A DNA stretch of 42,689 nucleotides from Armatimonadetes bacterium CG06_land_8_20_14_3_00_66_21 (GTDB taxonomy: Bacteria; Armatimonadota; Abditibacteriia; CG2-30-66-41), in NCBI GenBank assembly GCA_002779825.1, contig PEVN01000079.1, positions 1-42,689 on the forward strand, written 5' to 3'. The translations under genes and the position numbers were made by a program. The notes under the pieces are model-generated. The model ran no database searches and was not told the origin of the DNA. It saw nothing but the letters and a program-made list of their open reading frames with translations. Shown in pieces: positions 8,339 to 16,756 of the stretch; position 1 is the stretch's first letter; every line of letters starts with the position of its first letter.

Positions 8339-10612
8339 TCAGTGCCCGGCCGCTGCCACAATCTTCTCGAGGAGAAGGTCCGCCGCCAGGCGGTGGCCCT
8401 TCTCATTCGGATGCATCCCGTCCAACAGCAGGTCCTCCATGGACTGGCCTTCCTGCTTGTCGAACGCCTCGTACTGGGCAGCGACGTCGACCAGCTCGAC
8501 TTGCTCCTTCTGGGCGAGTTGACGCACGGCCTCTGCGTAGCTGGGGAGCAAGGCGTTGAAGCCGGTCGGGTCGTCCGGTCTGTACGGCGGCTTGCCGTAC
8601 AGCGCCTTCGTCTTGTCGGTCCAGCGGAGCGGGTTGGGCGTCATCAGGATCACGCGCGCGCCTTGCTGCCGAAGCGCGCCGACGAAGAACTCCAGGTTTT
8701 CTCGATACCGCGCCAGAGCGACACGCGGCTCCGTTGCCGGCGGTGTCTTCCACACGTCGACGGCGGAGTCGTTGATGCCAAACTGGATGATCGCCCCCTG
8801 TGGCTTGCGGTCGAGGACGTCCTGCTGGAAGCGCTTCCGGGCGTCGTCAGTGGTGTTGCCGCCCACGCCGGCGTTGATGACCCGGGTGTCCACGCCTTTG
8901 GCGGGCAGTTCTTGCTGCAACAGGTCGGCGTAGATTGGCAGGTCGCCGCGAGGCGCGGTCGTCGAGTCGCCGAAGGCAACGATCTTCGTCCAGTTCTCCA
9001 TGAAGTCGCTCTCTTTCAGACTGGCACGCATGCTGCCCTGCATCGTGGTGATCCACCACTCGCCGGCGCTGTGCGCGAAGAGGTCCGGGTACGAAACGCG
9101 GCCGCCCTTGTTGGTGGCGATGACCTGCGGCGGCGTCCACGTCTGGCCGTCGTCTTCTGAGAAGGAGATAGAGAGCTGCTCGCGGCGGACGTAGCCTTCG
9201 TTGGGAATGGCGTTCCAGAGGAACACCAGTCGCCCGCTGGCGAGGCGCTTCAGCTTGCCGGGCGAGCCGGTCGACTTGATCTTCGATGGCTTGGGGTCCG
9301 TCCAGGTCATGCCTTGATCCCCTGAGAAGGACTCGTAGAAGAAGCCGTCATAGCTCCGCAGGAGTAGCCACAACCGACCATCGCGCAGCTCAACCAGCGT
9401 GCCCTCGATGGCGCCGGCATGGTCGCCCTGGCCGCCGATGTCCAGGTAGCGCGTGCGTTGCCAGGTCTTCCCGTCATCCGCGGAGACGTAGGGCATCGTC
9501 GCGTGACGCCCTTCCTTGTAGAGCAACTCCTGCCCGGGCACAACCACGTTGCCGTTGCTCGTCTGCAGAATGTCCTGGATGCAGCCGCACCAGCCGTCCT
9601 GGAGCAGATTGAGGTCCTGCCAGGTCTTCCCGTCGTCCAGGCTACGGATCGAGTAGGACGGCAGGTGCATGTCCGGCTTGGGCAGGTTGGCGTCCTTGTC
9701 CCACGAGTACTTCAGCACCGCGTCGTTGGCGAAGATCAGGATGGTCGCGCCGCTTCGCGTCCGCAGCAGCGCCCGCTCCGGCCGGACCTTGAACGCCTCG
9801 CCTGGCTTGAAGAGCGGGTGCTGTTCCCACGTCTTCCCGTCGTCGCGGGTTACGACGGCGTTCATCTCGTCAACGCCCAGAATGCCGCCGTCGCCAAGGC
9901 GGACAAACGGACCGTGAGGCAGTCCAGGTAGAGGGGTGACGCGCGGGTCGAGCACGACGTTGTCCTTGAAAGGGACGGGCGGCTTCGGCGCCTTGTAGGG
10001 CTCAAGACTGCCCGTCGCCGAGAAGCCGTAGATCCGCATCGTGCTGCGAACGGGAGTGAAGCCCGGCGCTCCCAACGCGCCCGTGGTCACCTTCTGCTCG
10101 TAGGCTTGCTTGCCGTCGATCAGGATCCTGAGCTGGTCGCCCTGCCGGGTCACCTCGAAGTCGAACGGCACGCCGTCCTGCATGAAGTCGGTAGGTTCCC
10201 CAATCGCCGCACCCGCAGCATCGTTGAACCATGGCCCGGTCACGAACACTTTGCCGTGGCCGCCCGCGAAGCCGCAGTAGTTGTTGTCGCCCAGTGTGAA
10301 GGCAGCAGCGCTACTGGCGAGCTTCACTAGCGCCAGCCGCGCCGCCACCCGAAAGTCGCCCGCGCCGAGGGAGCACCGGCCGAGCAACCGTTCGGCAATC
10401 GTGTTCCCGCCGACGCACTCGAGGTAGCCGTCCCGCTGCTCCCACGCCTTGCCGAGGACTTCCGTGGCGGTCGGCTTGCCATCTTCGACGAAGGCCAGGC
10501 TGGACACGTCGCCTTCTGCGCGCGCAAATGGGCAGAAGGTGAGTACAAGGACGGTACCGAGGAGAGGTGCCCTACCGACTGTGTCGGAGGCGATGGGCGA
10601 GTGACCGTTCAT
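8339..10612 (-). CDS. Exported sialidase-like propeller fused to SGNH/GDSL hydrolase
   Basis: 757 residues. ATG 10612 is chosen over an upstream in-frame start because GGAGG sits eight bases before it and a signal peptide follows (LLGTVLVLTFCPFARAEG). Residues about 35-190 resemble a concanavalin-type laminin-G/LamG-like fold. About 210-530 carry repeated Asp-box motifs (DDGKTWEQ, DDGKTWQD, DDGKTWQR, DDGQTWTP), the mark of a six-bladed sialidase-type propeller. From about 544 an SGNH esterase domain shows block I GDST (548), block II NAGVGGN, block III GIND (612-615) and block V DGMHPN with Asp731/His734. The catalytic triad is therefore complete. A likely role is removal of acyl groups and glycans from extracellular polysaccharide. 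It lies between the HEPN gene (46-base gap) and the mttB-like gene. Confidence 0.87.
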   Translation of the reverse strand: MNGHSPIASDTVGRAPLLGTVLVLTFCPFARAEGDVSSLAFVEDGKPTATEVLGKAWEQRDGYLECVGGNTIAERLLGRCSLGAGDFRVAARLALVKLASSAAAFTLGDNNYCGFAGGHGKVFVTGPWFNDAAGAAIGEPTDFMQDGVPFDFEVTRQGDQLRILIDGKQAYEQKVTTGALGAPGFTPVRSTMRIYGFSATGSLEPYKAPKPPVPFKDNVVLDPRVTPLPGLPHGPFVRLGDGGILGVDEMNAVVTRDDGKTWEQHPLFKPGEAFKVRPERALLRTRSGATILIFANDAVLKYSWDKDANLPKPDMHLPSYSIRSLDDGKTWQDLNLLQDGWCGCIQDILQTSNGNVVVPGQELLYKEGRHATMPYVSADDGKTWQRTRYLDIGGQGDHAGAIEGTLVELRDGRLWLLLRSYDGFFYESFSGDQGMTWTDPKPSKIKSTGSPGKLKRLASGRLVFLWNAIPNEGYVRREQLSISFSEDDGQTWTPPQVIATNKGGRVSYPDLFAHSAGEWWITTMQGSMRASLKESDFMENWTKIVAFGDSTTAPRGDLPIYADLLQQELPAKGVDTRVINAGVGGNTTDDARKRFQQDVLDRKPQGAIIQFGINDSAVDVWKTPPATEPRVALARYRENLEFFVGALRQQGARVILMTPNPLRWTDKTKALYGKPPYRPDDPTGFNALLPSYAEAVRQLAQKEQVELVDVAAQYEAFDKQEGQSMEDLLLDGMHPNEKGHRLAADLLLEKIVAAAGH

Positions 10613-10658
10613 GGGAGAGTCCTCCGAGGTCGCGGCGCTCGTAGGTCGCATGCGAGCG

Positions 10659-11318
10659 TCATTCTCGTGCCGTTACTCCGTCTGTCAGCGCGTGCGCGAC
10701 ACGCCCCAGATACTCGGCGAACGCCGACAATTCCCGCTGCAGGTCCGCCCCCAGTTCCGGCAACCACGACCTCAGGCCGGTCATCCGCTCGGACACGAGG
10801 TTGAACGCACAGACATTGCGCACGACATGGCGGAAGCGACGGAATTCGCCGAGCCGCTCGGCCACTCCGGCGCTGATCACGGCGGCGCGAGCCCCGTCGG
10901 CATTGCCGGTCATGCGGCATACCAGCTCGCGGTGCCAGTTATACCCGCGAAGGTTGGGAACACACCGAAGTCCCGGTGCGACTTCGGCTCCGTCTGGGAG
11001 AATACCCTCTGTCCTACGTCTGCTGCACGCCTGCCGGGGAAGTTCCGCGAACTTCCACTTCGGGGTGTTCCCAACCTTCGCGGGTATATCTCCGGAGGGG
11101 GAAGCGTGGTCGACGTGTCTTGCCACCAACTCGAAAAGGCGCTCAAGGCCGGTGTAGAAGCTGTGGCGGTTCAACGCAACCGAGTCCAGATAGGCGTCGG
11201 GTCCATCGCCGGCCCTCGACGCTTGGTCCCACGAACGAAGGCTGCGGTTCACAGCCGACTCAAGATCAGTCAGCTCGCCACGAATGCGCTCAGCCAATTC
11301 CCCGTATGAGGTCGTCAT
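10659..11318 (-). CDS. HepT-like HEPN toxin gene carrying an in-frame 49-codon insertion
   Basis: The open frame encodes 219 residues, but residues about 78-126 (starting DIPAKVGNTPKWKFAEL) come from the palindromic element at 10942-11086. Without it the product would be 170 residues, a usual length for solitary HepT-like proteins, and would read SPSGDNWHRELV across the junction. The HEPN part contains YGELAERIRGEL at the start and FRRFRHVVRNVCAF, the region where HEPN RNases have an R-x4-6-H motif. Here the expected His is Asn, so the active site may be degenerate. The ATG overlaps the TGA of the nucleotidyltransferase gene upstream (ATGA), the classic MNT/HEPN arrangement. The insert would sit between helices, so the toxin may be inactive or altered. 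Confidence 0.8.
   Translation of the reverse strand: MTTSYGELAERIRGELTDLESAVNRSLRSWDQASRAGDGPDAYLDSVALNRHSFYTGLERLFELVARHVDHASPSGDIPAKVGNTPKWKFAELPRQACSRRRTEGILPDGAEVAPGLRCVPNLRGYNWHRELVCRMTGNADGARAAVISAGVAERLGEFRRFRHVVRNVCAFNLVSERMTGLRSWLPELGADLQRELSAFAEYLGRVAHALTDGVTARE
10942..11086 (-). mobile_element. Palindromic MITE-like element, copy 1 (in-frame inside the HEPN gene)
   Basis: A 145-bp element flanked by TA on both sides (10940-10941 and 11087-11088). The ends, counted with the TA, are inverted repeats of 32 bases (10940-10971 and 11057-11088) with one mismatch, beginning TATACCCGCGAAGGTTGGGA. Near one end lies a small perfect hairpin GAAGTTC-CGC-GAACTTC (11040-11056). Element plus one TA is 147 bp, exactly 49 codons. 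Deleting it rejoins GGA GAT AAC TGG in the HEPN gene. It encodes no protein of its own. TA duplication and terminal inverted repeats suggest an IS630/Tc1-type non-autonomous element. Orientation is given relative to copy 2. Confidence 0.85.
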
Positions 11319-11701
11319 AGGGTCACTCCGTACCGATCGACGGCGGCCCGTAGTGAGCTGGACGCTGTCTCCAGCGCAATCAGGTCCACGCTTCGGCGAC
11401 CGAAGATCGCCTCCACCTCTTCCCACGCCCGCCAGTAGTCGTCACCACACACACCCTCCACCGCCAGATCCACGTCGGAGTCATGTCCAGACCAAGCACC
11501 GTGCGCCAATGACCCGAACAGCACGACACGCGCGGCGCGGAAGCGCCCCTTGAGGAGGGCAGCCGCCTCCCTCGCCTGCTCTACAAGTTCCCCTCGCTGT
11601 GCTGCTTCACTGGAAACCGGAGACGCAGCCCTGGCCCGACGACACGCCGCCTGCACGTAGCGCTCAAGTTCAGCAGGGGTGAGTTGGAGAGCTGTTGGCA
11701 C
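11315..11701 (-). CDS. MNT-type nucleotidyltransferase antitoxin
   Basis: A 128-residue minimal nucleotidyltransferase-fold protein. The motif FGSLAHGAWSGHDSDVDLAV gives the canonical G-S-x10-D-x-D signature with both metal-binding aspartates. Family members such as MntA neutralise HEPN toxins by AMPylating them. The frame stays open for another 270 codons upstream inside the GHL10-like gene, but that portion is a shadow. GTG at 11701 is chosen because GAGGAG lies ten bases upstream and PTALQLTPAELERYV is the usual N-terminus of this family. It overlaps the HEPN gene by four bases. A promoter-like pair lies at 11744-11772. Confidence 0.85.
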   Translation of the reverse strand: MPTALQLTPAELERYVQAACRRARAASPVSSEAAQRGELVEQAREAAALLKGRFRAARVVLFGSLAHGAWSGHDSDVDLAVEGVCGDDYWRAWEEVEAIFGRRSVDLIALETASSSLRAAVDRYGVTL

Positions 11702-11743
11702 GACGGTCTTGCTCCTCGCCAGTTCGGTCAATGGCTGGGCGTA

Positions 11744-11772
11744 AGCGTACCGGGTATTGGGGATGCCATCAA
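11744..11772 (-). promoter_or_regulatory. Candidate sigma-70-like promoter of the MNT/HEPN module
   Basis: On the minus strand TTGATG (11767-11772) and TACGCT (11744-11749) are separated by 17 bases and lie about 45 bases upstream of the chosen GTG start. Both hexamers deviate from consensus, so this is only suggestive. The 146-base gap between the GHL10-like gene and the nucleotidyltransferase gene contains nothing else recognised. Confidence 0.35.
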
Positions 11773-11847
11773 GGCTCCGAAGCACACGCCGGAGCTGAGT
11801 TCTCGCCAGCGCTGTGCGCACGACGATCCGCCCTTGGTTTGGTGGCG

Positions 11848-13335
11848 CTATCTGGATCCGAACCGCACCAACAGCTCCACCAGGTTGACCGTGACCGCTT
11901 GGGCGCCAGCGTTGGCCACCCGCACGGTGTTGTAGCCGTCCGCAAAGGCGCCGCGGGCGAAGGCGAAGCGGGCGGCTTCGTCGGCGACGTTTGTCGGCTT
12001 GCCGTTGATCGTCACCGTCACGGTCGGGTGCTCGCCTTCCAGCCCCAGGCTGATTTCGCCGCTGGCGCCTTCGGCCGGGACCGGGCCGACGAAGAGCTGG
12101 AAGTCTGCCGACTCGCCGGGGGCGAGCGCTTTGGGCAGCGGCGCGGGGAGCGGCTTGCCGGGGACCTGGATGTCGCGGTAGGTGACGACGTAGCTGCGGT
12201 TCTTGCCCTTGAGCGTTTCCAGGGAGCCCATCTCGCGAAGGAGATCCGGGTGCGCACTGCCCATGTCGAAGTAGTTGAACAGATAGACGCCCTGCGAGCC
12301 GCGGGCGAGCATGGCCCTGGCGGCGCCCCGTCGGCGCTCGGGGGTGTTGGCGAGGGTGGGGCCGCCGGGGCAGGGCTGGATGCGGATCTCCAGGCCGGCT
12401 GTGACGCCGACGCCGGTGCCTTTGAGCAGTTCTGCCCAGCGTTCCACCGGGATGTCGAAGTCGGTCGTTGCCCAGAACGGCGCGACGATGAGATGGTCGA
12501 TCAGGCCGCGCCTCGCCCACGTCACGGCGTCGAGCCCGGTGCCCAGCGACACTTCCGGCAGGGCGGGCACGCGCGCGGCCAGCGTGATCGGGTGACCGAG
12601 GCGCTTCTCGGCGGCGAAGGCGACCTGCCGGACGTCAGCCATCCACTCGGTCAGCAGCTTGGCTCCTTGCTGCTCCTCGCCTTCGCGGAAGTGGAGCGGG
12701 AAGCGGTTCCAGTCCAGCTCGAAGCCGTCGAGGTCGTAGCGCCCAAGCACTTCCTTCACCAGCGACATGGCGTAGTCGCGCACCGGCTTGAGGCCGTAGT
12801 TGAGGCAGCGGTCGTTCCAGGCCTTGAAGCGGTCGGGATAGCGCCAGTACTCCGGGTGCTCCAGCCAGAACTTGCTGTGCAGTCGCGACTTCAGGTTGCC
12901 GGCGTCGTGCACATCGTTCATGCGCATGCTGACCCAGGGGCTGATGCCCCGTTGCCGACAGCGATCCAGCATCCGCCCGGTCGGATCGACGCCCTGATCC
13001 AGCATCGTCTTCAGGTTGTGCGCCCATTGGTCTTCCCCTTTCGCCGGATCGAAGCCCTCGCTGTGCGGCTCCCATGACTTGCTGGGGAAGTTGGTCTTCT
13101 TGGCGTTGCAGTTGATGAGCATCACCGTAACCTGCGAGTCGGCCAACTCATCGACAAGCTGGTCGAGTCGCTCCAGCTTCATCTTGCCGGGAGGGTCCAT
13201 CACGAAGCGGTGGCTGTCGTCTTCGTTGTAGAGCAGACCCGCGAGGGGCTTGAGTTGCCTCTGCTGTGCTGTTGCGGCGGACATCATCAACCAACCTCCT
13301 GCGAGCGTATACAGTGCAATTCGACGGGTTTTCAT
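11848..13335 (-). CDS. Exported family-10-like glycoside hydrolase (GHL10/DUF187 type)
   Basis: 495 residues. ATG 13335 has TAGGAGG five bases upstream and begins a signal peptide (MKTRRIALYTLAGGWLMMSA, cleavage near ATA-QQ). A TIM-barrel glycosidase follows, with INCNAKKTNFPS, GISPWVSMRMNDVHD, YDLDGFELDWNRFPLHFREG (putative catalytic acidic residues in FELDW), LAARVPALPE and GVYLFNYF at successive barrel strands. The last about 100 residues form a beta-rich tail (VTVTINGKPTNV). This family is common in bacteria that degrade polysaccharides; the substrate is not predictable. The gene is downstream of the GxGYxYP gene and separated from it by the large inverted repeat at 13362-13457. Confidence 0.85.
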   Translation of the reverse strand: MKTRRIALYTLAGGWLMMSAATAQQRQLKPLAGLLYNEDDSHRFVMDPPGKMKLERLDQLVDELADSQVTVMLINCNAKKTNFPSKSWEPHSEGFDPAKGEDQWAHNLKTMLDQGVDPTGRMLDRCRQRGISPWVSMRMNDVHDAGNLKSRLHSKFWLEHPEYWRYPDRFKAWNDRCLNYGLKPVRDYAMSLVKEVLGRYDLDGFELDWNRFPLHFREGEEQQGAKLLTEWMADVRQVAFAAEKRLGHPITLAARVPALPEVSLGTGLDAVTWARRGLIDHLIVAPFWATTDFDIPVERWAELLKGTGVGVTAGLEIRIQPCPGGPTLANTPERRRGAARAMLARGSQGVYLFNYFDMGSAHPDLLREMGSLETLKGKNRSYVVTYRDIQVPGKPLPAPLPKALAPGESADFQLFVGPVPAEGASGEISLGLEGEHPTVTVTINGKPTNVADEAARFAFARGAFADGYNTVRVANAGAQAVTVNLVELLVRFGSR

Positions 13336-13361
13336 AATTGCCTCCTACGGAAACGCGCTGT

Positions 13362-13457
13362 CCATCCGAGCCGCGACCGTGAGGGAGCGCGTGACCCGCT
13401 GCCCTGGTCCGCGACGCCGCCGGGTCACGCGCTCCCTCACGGTCGCGGCTCGGATGG
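13362..13457. repeat. Perfect 37-bp inverted repeat with 22-bp loop
   Basis: The arms 13362-13398 and 13421-13457 are exact reverse complements and start CCATCCGAGCCGCGACCGTG. The loop is 13399-13420. It lies between the stop of the GxGYxYP gene and the start of the GHL10-like gene, both on the minus strand. It has no T-run after the stem, so it is not a standard intrinsic terminator. From memory, very similar core sequences are dispersed repeats in planctomycete-like genomes; that is not checked here. Confidence 0.9.
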
Positions 13458-13499
13458 GCTTCTCACTTTCCGAGGTGTGAGCGGGCAGGCTGCTCCGCT

Positions 13500-16370
13500 C
13501 TACGGCGCCGTGTCTTGCCATTGTCGGTACAACTCCGCCAACTCGCTGGGGCGGACGGCGACGTAGTTGCTCGGCAGGCGCTTGATGACGCTCTCGACCT
13601 CGTCCGGGCCCATGAACCAGTAGATGCCGAAGGCGACGATGAACGCCGGGTGCTCTTTCGGGGTCACCTCGAGGATCTGGGCGAGCATCTCGTCGGCGGC
13701 CTTCTCGTCGGTGCTGTCTCGGTTCCCGCCAGTTGTCAGGCAGTGCAAGACGGGCACGTCGCCGGCAGTGAAGTGCGAAGTCGCGTAGTCGGTTCGGGTC
13801 CGGCCGTAGTCGGCGAAGACCGCGCGCAATCCGGGGATCTCCGTGGCATACCGGCGGAGGGTAGCGTCGGTCGTTCCGCCTTGCTGGTGAACGTGAACGA
13901 CCGACCTCCCCGCTCGCTCGACACCCCGCGCGGTGTCGGCGAAGAAGCCGCCCAGTAGCGCGTCACCGCCCTCGATTCGGCTGCCGTAGACTTGCGGGTA
14001 GCAGTAGCCGAGGCCCGAACACGCCATGACGAACTCGTCGAGGGGAGTGGCTTCGCCGTAGTAGCGTTGCGCCACCAGCGGGCACACATCAAGCGCGGCG
14101 ACGGGGAACGACCAGCCGATGGGCACGCGGCCCCGGGCGGCGTCGTTCCAGCGGCAGGCGGTGTTGTAGTAGGTGGTAGGGCTGTCGCCGTCGGACAGGT
14201 AGAAAGCGACGTACACCTTGGAAGGGTCGTAGCGAGGCGGCTCCCGCCGGGTCTGCCTGCCGTGGAGGCTTGGGAAGCCGGAGTGGACGCTCAGGTTGCC
14301 GTTGACGGTGAAGATGAACGGCTTGCCCAGGCGTGAGGTAATGTCCACGCAATCCCACTCGTTGGTCAGGTTGGGCGCGCCGCCCGGCTCTGGGCCGAAA
14401 TAGCCGATGACCGGGGTCTGCGCCGGGTACTTCGCAAGCAGTGCCTCCACGACCTGGCGCTCGCGGCGAGAGTACGCCCGGTTGAGGTGAAACGAGAAGA
14501 CCCGGTGCACCACGAGGTAATCGACCATGGAAGCCGACATCTCCGCTGCCGTGGGCGAGAGCGGCTCGCCCTGCTTGATGTGACAGACGACGTCGGTCGT
14601 GCACTCAGGCAGGACGTGCTCCGACGCCCACGCGTAGGCGTCGGCCAGAGTGGTCCACCGCCCGCGGAGGTCTTCCTTCACCGGTATGCCGAACCGCTCG
14701 GCCAGTTCCGCCGTGCATGGCAGCAGGTCACGCGCGCCCGCCATGGACACAGCCACGTTGATGCCCGGCGGGAAGTCGGGATCGTAGAGCACCGCGCCGG
14801 CGGCCGCCTCCCGGTATCGGTCCAGGAGGTCGAACGGGTCGTCCACCAGTTCGCGTTCCCGCCCTTCTGCTACCTGCTCTGTCCAGGCGTCGTCGAAGTA
14901 GACGGTCGGTTCGCGCCGGTTCACCAGCCCTTGCAGCGCTCGGAGTAGAATCTGCTCCTCCCACGACAGCCCCATCAGCGAGGCAACCACCAGCTTGTTC
15001 CCCGGCGGCGGGGACTTCGGCAGCACGCTGTCGCGGGGTCGCGCGGGCACGAGGGGGTAGATGCGATCGGTCTCCTCGGGGAGAGAGCGCGCGTAGCGTC
15101 GGACCACCTCGGCCGCCGCCGCGGATAGGAGCGCCTTCTTCTCCAGCAGAGTCGCACAGGCGGTCAGAACCACCTGTAGTGCTTGCCGTGACGGCGGCGC
15201 GGGGTATCCAGCCCACATATCAACGGCGCCCCGGAACTGGTCGCAGTGGTGCTCGATCAAGCCGACGCTGTAGCCGCCCGGGTCGCCGTCCGCACCGAGG
15301 GTCGCCAGGAGCGGGAAGACACGGTCCTGAGCTGGGAGGCTGGTTTCGTCCAGCACTGCCTGGTTACCAGGCGCGACAGGTGGGAAGACGACGCCGTCGA
15401 GCCCTACCGGATCGCCACGCGGGGGCGCATACCGGAACTGCCCGTTGCTCTCGACAATCCGGAAGCCGCCCATGCCGAGGCCGTCGTGGCCGAGGTAATC
15501 GCTGACGTGGCCGGTGTCGTGCCATTGCTGCGCCGGGAGGTGGTCGAAGCCCGAGTCGGCGAGACGGTTGCGGCCCGGCTGGGCTGTTTCGACAAGCGCG
15601 AGGTCATCGCAGACGACCTCGCCGGGACGGAACACCGCCAGGCAGACGTCGATTGCGCGGGTCGCGTCCGGGGTCGTCACTTCCTCGCTGATTTCGGCCC
15701 AGTCGTTAGCGTCCGTCGGAAAGCCGGGGCCTTGCTGCCCCAGGAACTTCCCGGTTCGGTCCCAGAACCGGACGTACAGACGGTCTGCCTCGCCCCGCTC
15801 CCCGCGTCCGCGAACCCAGGCGCTCACTCGCCACCGGGTCCCCGGTTCCGCCCGGACCTTAGGCGACCACATACCGGTCCAGATTCGGTCTGCCGTGCCC
15901 GTGCGCCGGATCAGCACGCCGGGCGTGCCGTTGCGACCGTCCAGCGTGCGGGTGACAAGATCGACTTCTTCGCCAGTCGTGCTCCAACCGGCAACGCCCT
16001 TCTCCACGCACGCATGACAGAACGGGACGCCGAACGCGACGACACTGCCGCCTGCTGCTCGGAACTTGCGCAGCGCCTCGATAGCCACCAACGGGAAGGT
16101 GTTGCCGTAGAGGTGCACCAACACAGGGAACGCCTGAGCGTTGAAGCGCGCCGGATCAGCCACCGTAGCAGCATCCACAAGCGTGGCCGCGAGTCCGGCC
16201 TCCGTCAGTGCCGCCCGAACATCGTCGGGCATCAGCCCCTGCGCCCCGGCGAACACCGGGAACAGCGGCTCGTCGAAGACGGCGATGGTCCGCGGCGTCT
16301 CTGCAGCAAGGGAGGAGACGCAGAGCAGGAGGACGACGACGCAACTGGGTGGCTTTGGGGAAGTGAGCAT
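13500..16370 (-). CDS. Exported GxGYxYP-domain putative glycoside hydrolase
   Basis: 956 residues with a signal peptide (VVVLLLCVSSLAAE, cleavage near residue 24). The N-terminal part (about 28-120) resembles a GATase-like fold (ALRKFRAAGGSVVAFG). Residues about 150-265 look like a carbohydrate-binding beta-sandwich (RWRVSAWVRG, EVVCDDLALVE). The large C-terminal part from about 440 is the GxGYxYP family: LVVASLMGLSWEEQILLRALQGLVNR, then YVAFYLSDGDSPTTYY and the family signature GLGYCYPQVYG near residue 787. The domain family was named for that motif and is predicted to be a glycosidase; the reaction is not established. No ribosome-binding site is evident before ATG 16370, so the start is less secure. 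Confidence 0.88.
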   Translation of the reverse strand: MLTSPKPPSCVVVLLLCVSSLAAETPRTIAVFDEPLFPVFAGAQGLMPDDVRAALTEAGLAATLVDAATVADPARFNAQAFPVLVHLYGNTFPLVAIEALRKFRAAGGSVVAFGVPFCHACVEKGVAGWSTTGEEVDLVTRTLDGRNGTPGVLIRRTGTADRIWTGMWSPKVRAEPGTRWRVSAWVRGRGERGEADRLYVRFWDRTGKFLGQQGPGFPTDANDWAEISEEVTTPDATRAIDVCLAVFRPGEVVCDDLALVETAQPGRNRLADSGFDHLPAQQWHDTGHVSDYLGHDGLGMGGFRIVESNGQFRYAPPRGDPVGLDGVVFPPVAPGNQAVLDETSLPAQDRVFPLLATLGADGDPGGYSVGLIEHHCDQFRGAVDMWAGYPAPPSRQALQVVLTACATLLEKKALLSAAAAEVVRRYARSLPEETDRIYPLVPARPRDSVLPKSPPPGNKLVVASLMGLSWEEQILLRALQGLVNRREPTVYFDDAWTEQVAEGRERELVDDPFDLLDRYREAAAGAVLYDPDFPPGINVAVSMAGARDLLPCTAELAERFGIPVKEDLRGRWTTLADAYAWASEHVLPECTTDVVCHIKQGEPLSPTAAEMSASMVDYLVVHRVFSFHLNRAYSRRERQVVEALLAKYPAQTPVIGYFGPEPGGAPNLTNEWDCVDITSRLGKPFIFTVNGNLSVHSGFPSLHGRQTRREPPRYDPSKVYVAFYLSDGDSPTTYYNTACRWNDAARGRVPIGWSFPVAALDVCPLVAQRYYGEATPLDEFVMACSGLGYCYPQVYGSRIEGGDALLGGFFADTARGVERAGRSVVHVHQQGGTTDATLRRYATEIPGLRAVFADYGRTRTDYATSHFTAGDVPVLHCLTTGGNRDSTDEKAADEMLAQILEVTPKEHPAFIVAFGIYWFMGPDEVESVIKRLPSNYVAVRPSELAELYRQWQDTAP

Positions 16371-16429
16371 TGAGGAAGCATTGCACGTCCCGTAGCCGAT
16401 ACCTCTTGCCCACCAGATCCAGCGTGTGG

Positions 16430-16459
16430 TTGCTCCACCGGCGCGAAGCGCAGTACAAT
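16430..16459 (+). promoter_or_regulatory. Candidate sigma-70-like promoter of the MazEF-like module
   Basis: TTGCTC (16430-16435) and TACAAT (16454-16459) are 18 bases apart, and the latter lies 75 bases upstream of the antitoxin ATG. This is in the 164-base divergent gap between the GxGYxYP gene and the toxin-antitoxin pair. No operator palindrome is obvious. Confidence 0.4.
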
Positions 16460-16534
16460 TCCGTCACGAGCTGCCGGACGAACCGCAGCTTGCGCCGCGC
16501 TCCTGCAGGCACCTCGCATTGGGAGGGAAACCAG

Positions 16535-16756
16535 ATGTCTGTCGCGCAAATGAAGCGGGAGGTCATCGGTCTTATGGACCGAATGCCGGAAGCCACAGTG
16601 TCAACGGTGTACGACTTCGTCCAGTTTTTGACGGAGCGCCAGGACCACGACCGTTGGGCGCACGCCCAGACACAGTCGGCCGCCTACAGGGACTGGGTGG
16701 GGGCCGACAACGACGTATACGACGAGGTATTCGCGGATGCCCCCGAAACGCGGTGA
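16535..16756 (+). CDS. Small antitoxin-like protein upstream of a PemK/MazF toxin
   Basis: 73 residues. The ATG is preceded by GGGAGGG seven bases upstream. The start MKREVIGLMDRMPEATVSTVYDFVQFL is a helical pattern shared by small antitoxin-like proteins of the DUF2281 kind, and the tail is acidic (DNDVYDEVFADAPE), as expected of a toxin-neutralising segment. It is not a clear MazE AbrB-fold protein. Its last 20 bases overlap the MazF-like gene, so expression is coupled. Its role is inferred mainly from position. Confidence 0.65.
   Translation: MSVAQMKREVIGLMDRMPEATVSTVYDFVQFLTERQDHDRWAHAQTQSAAYRDWVGADNDVYDEVFADAPETR

Noticed and set aside
11702-12520. Nucleotidyltransferase gene extended to 12520
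   Set aside because: The extension is antisense-like shadow over the GHL10-like gene and shows no domain.
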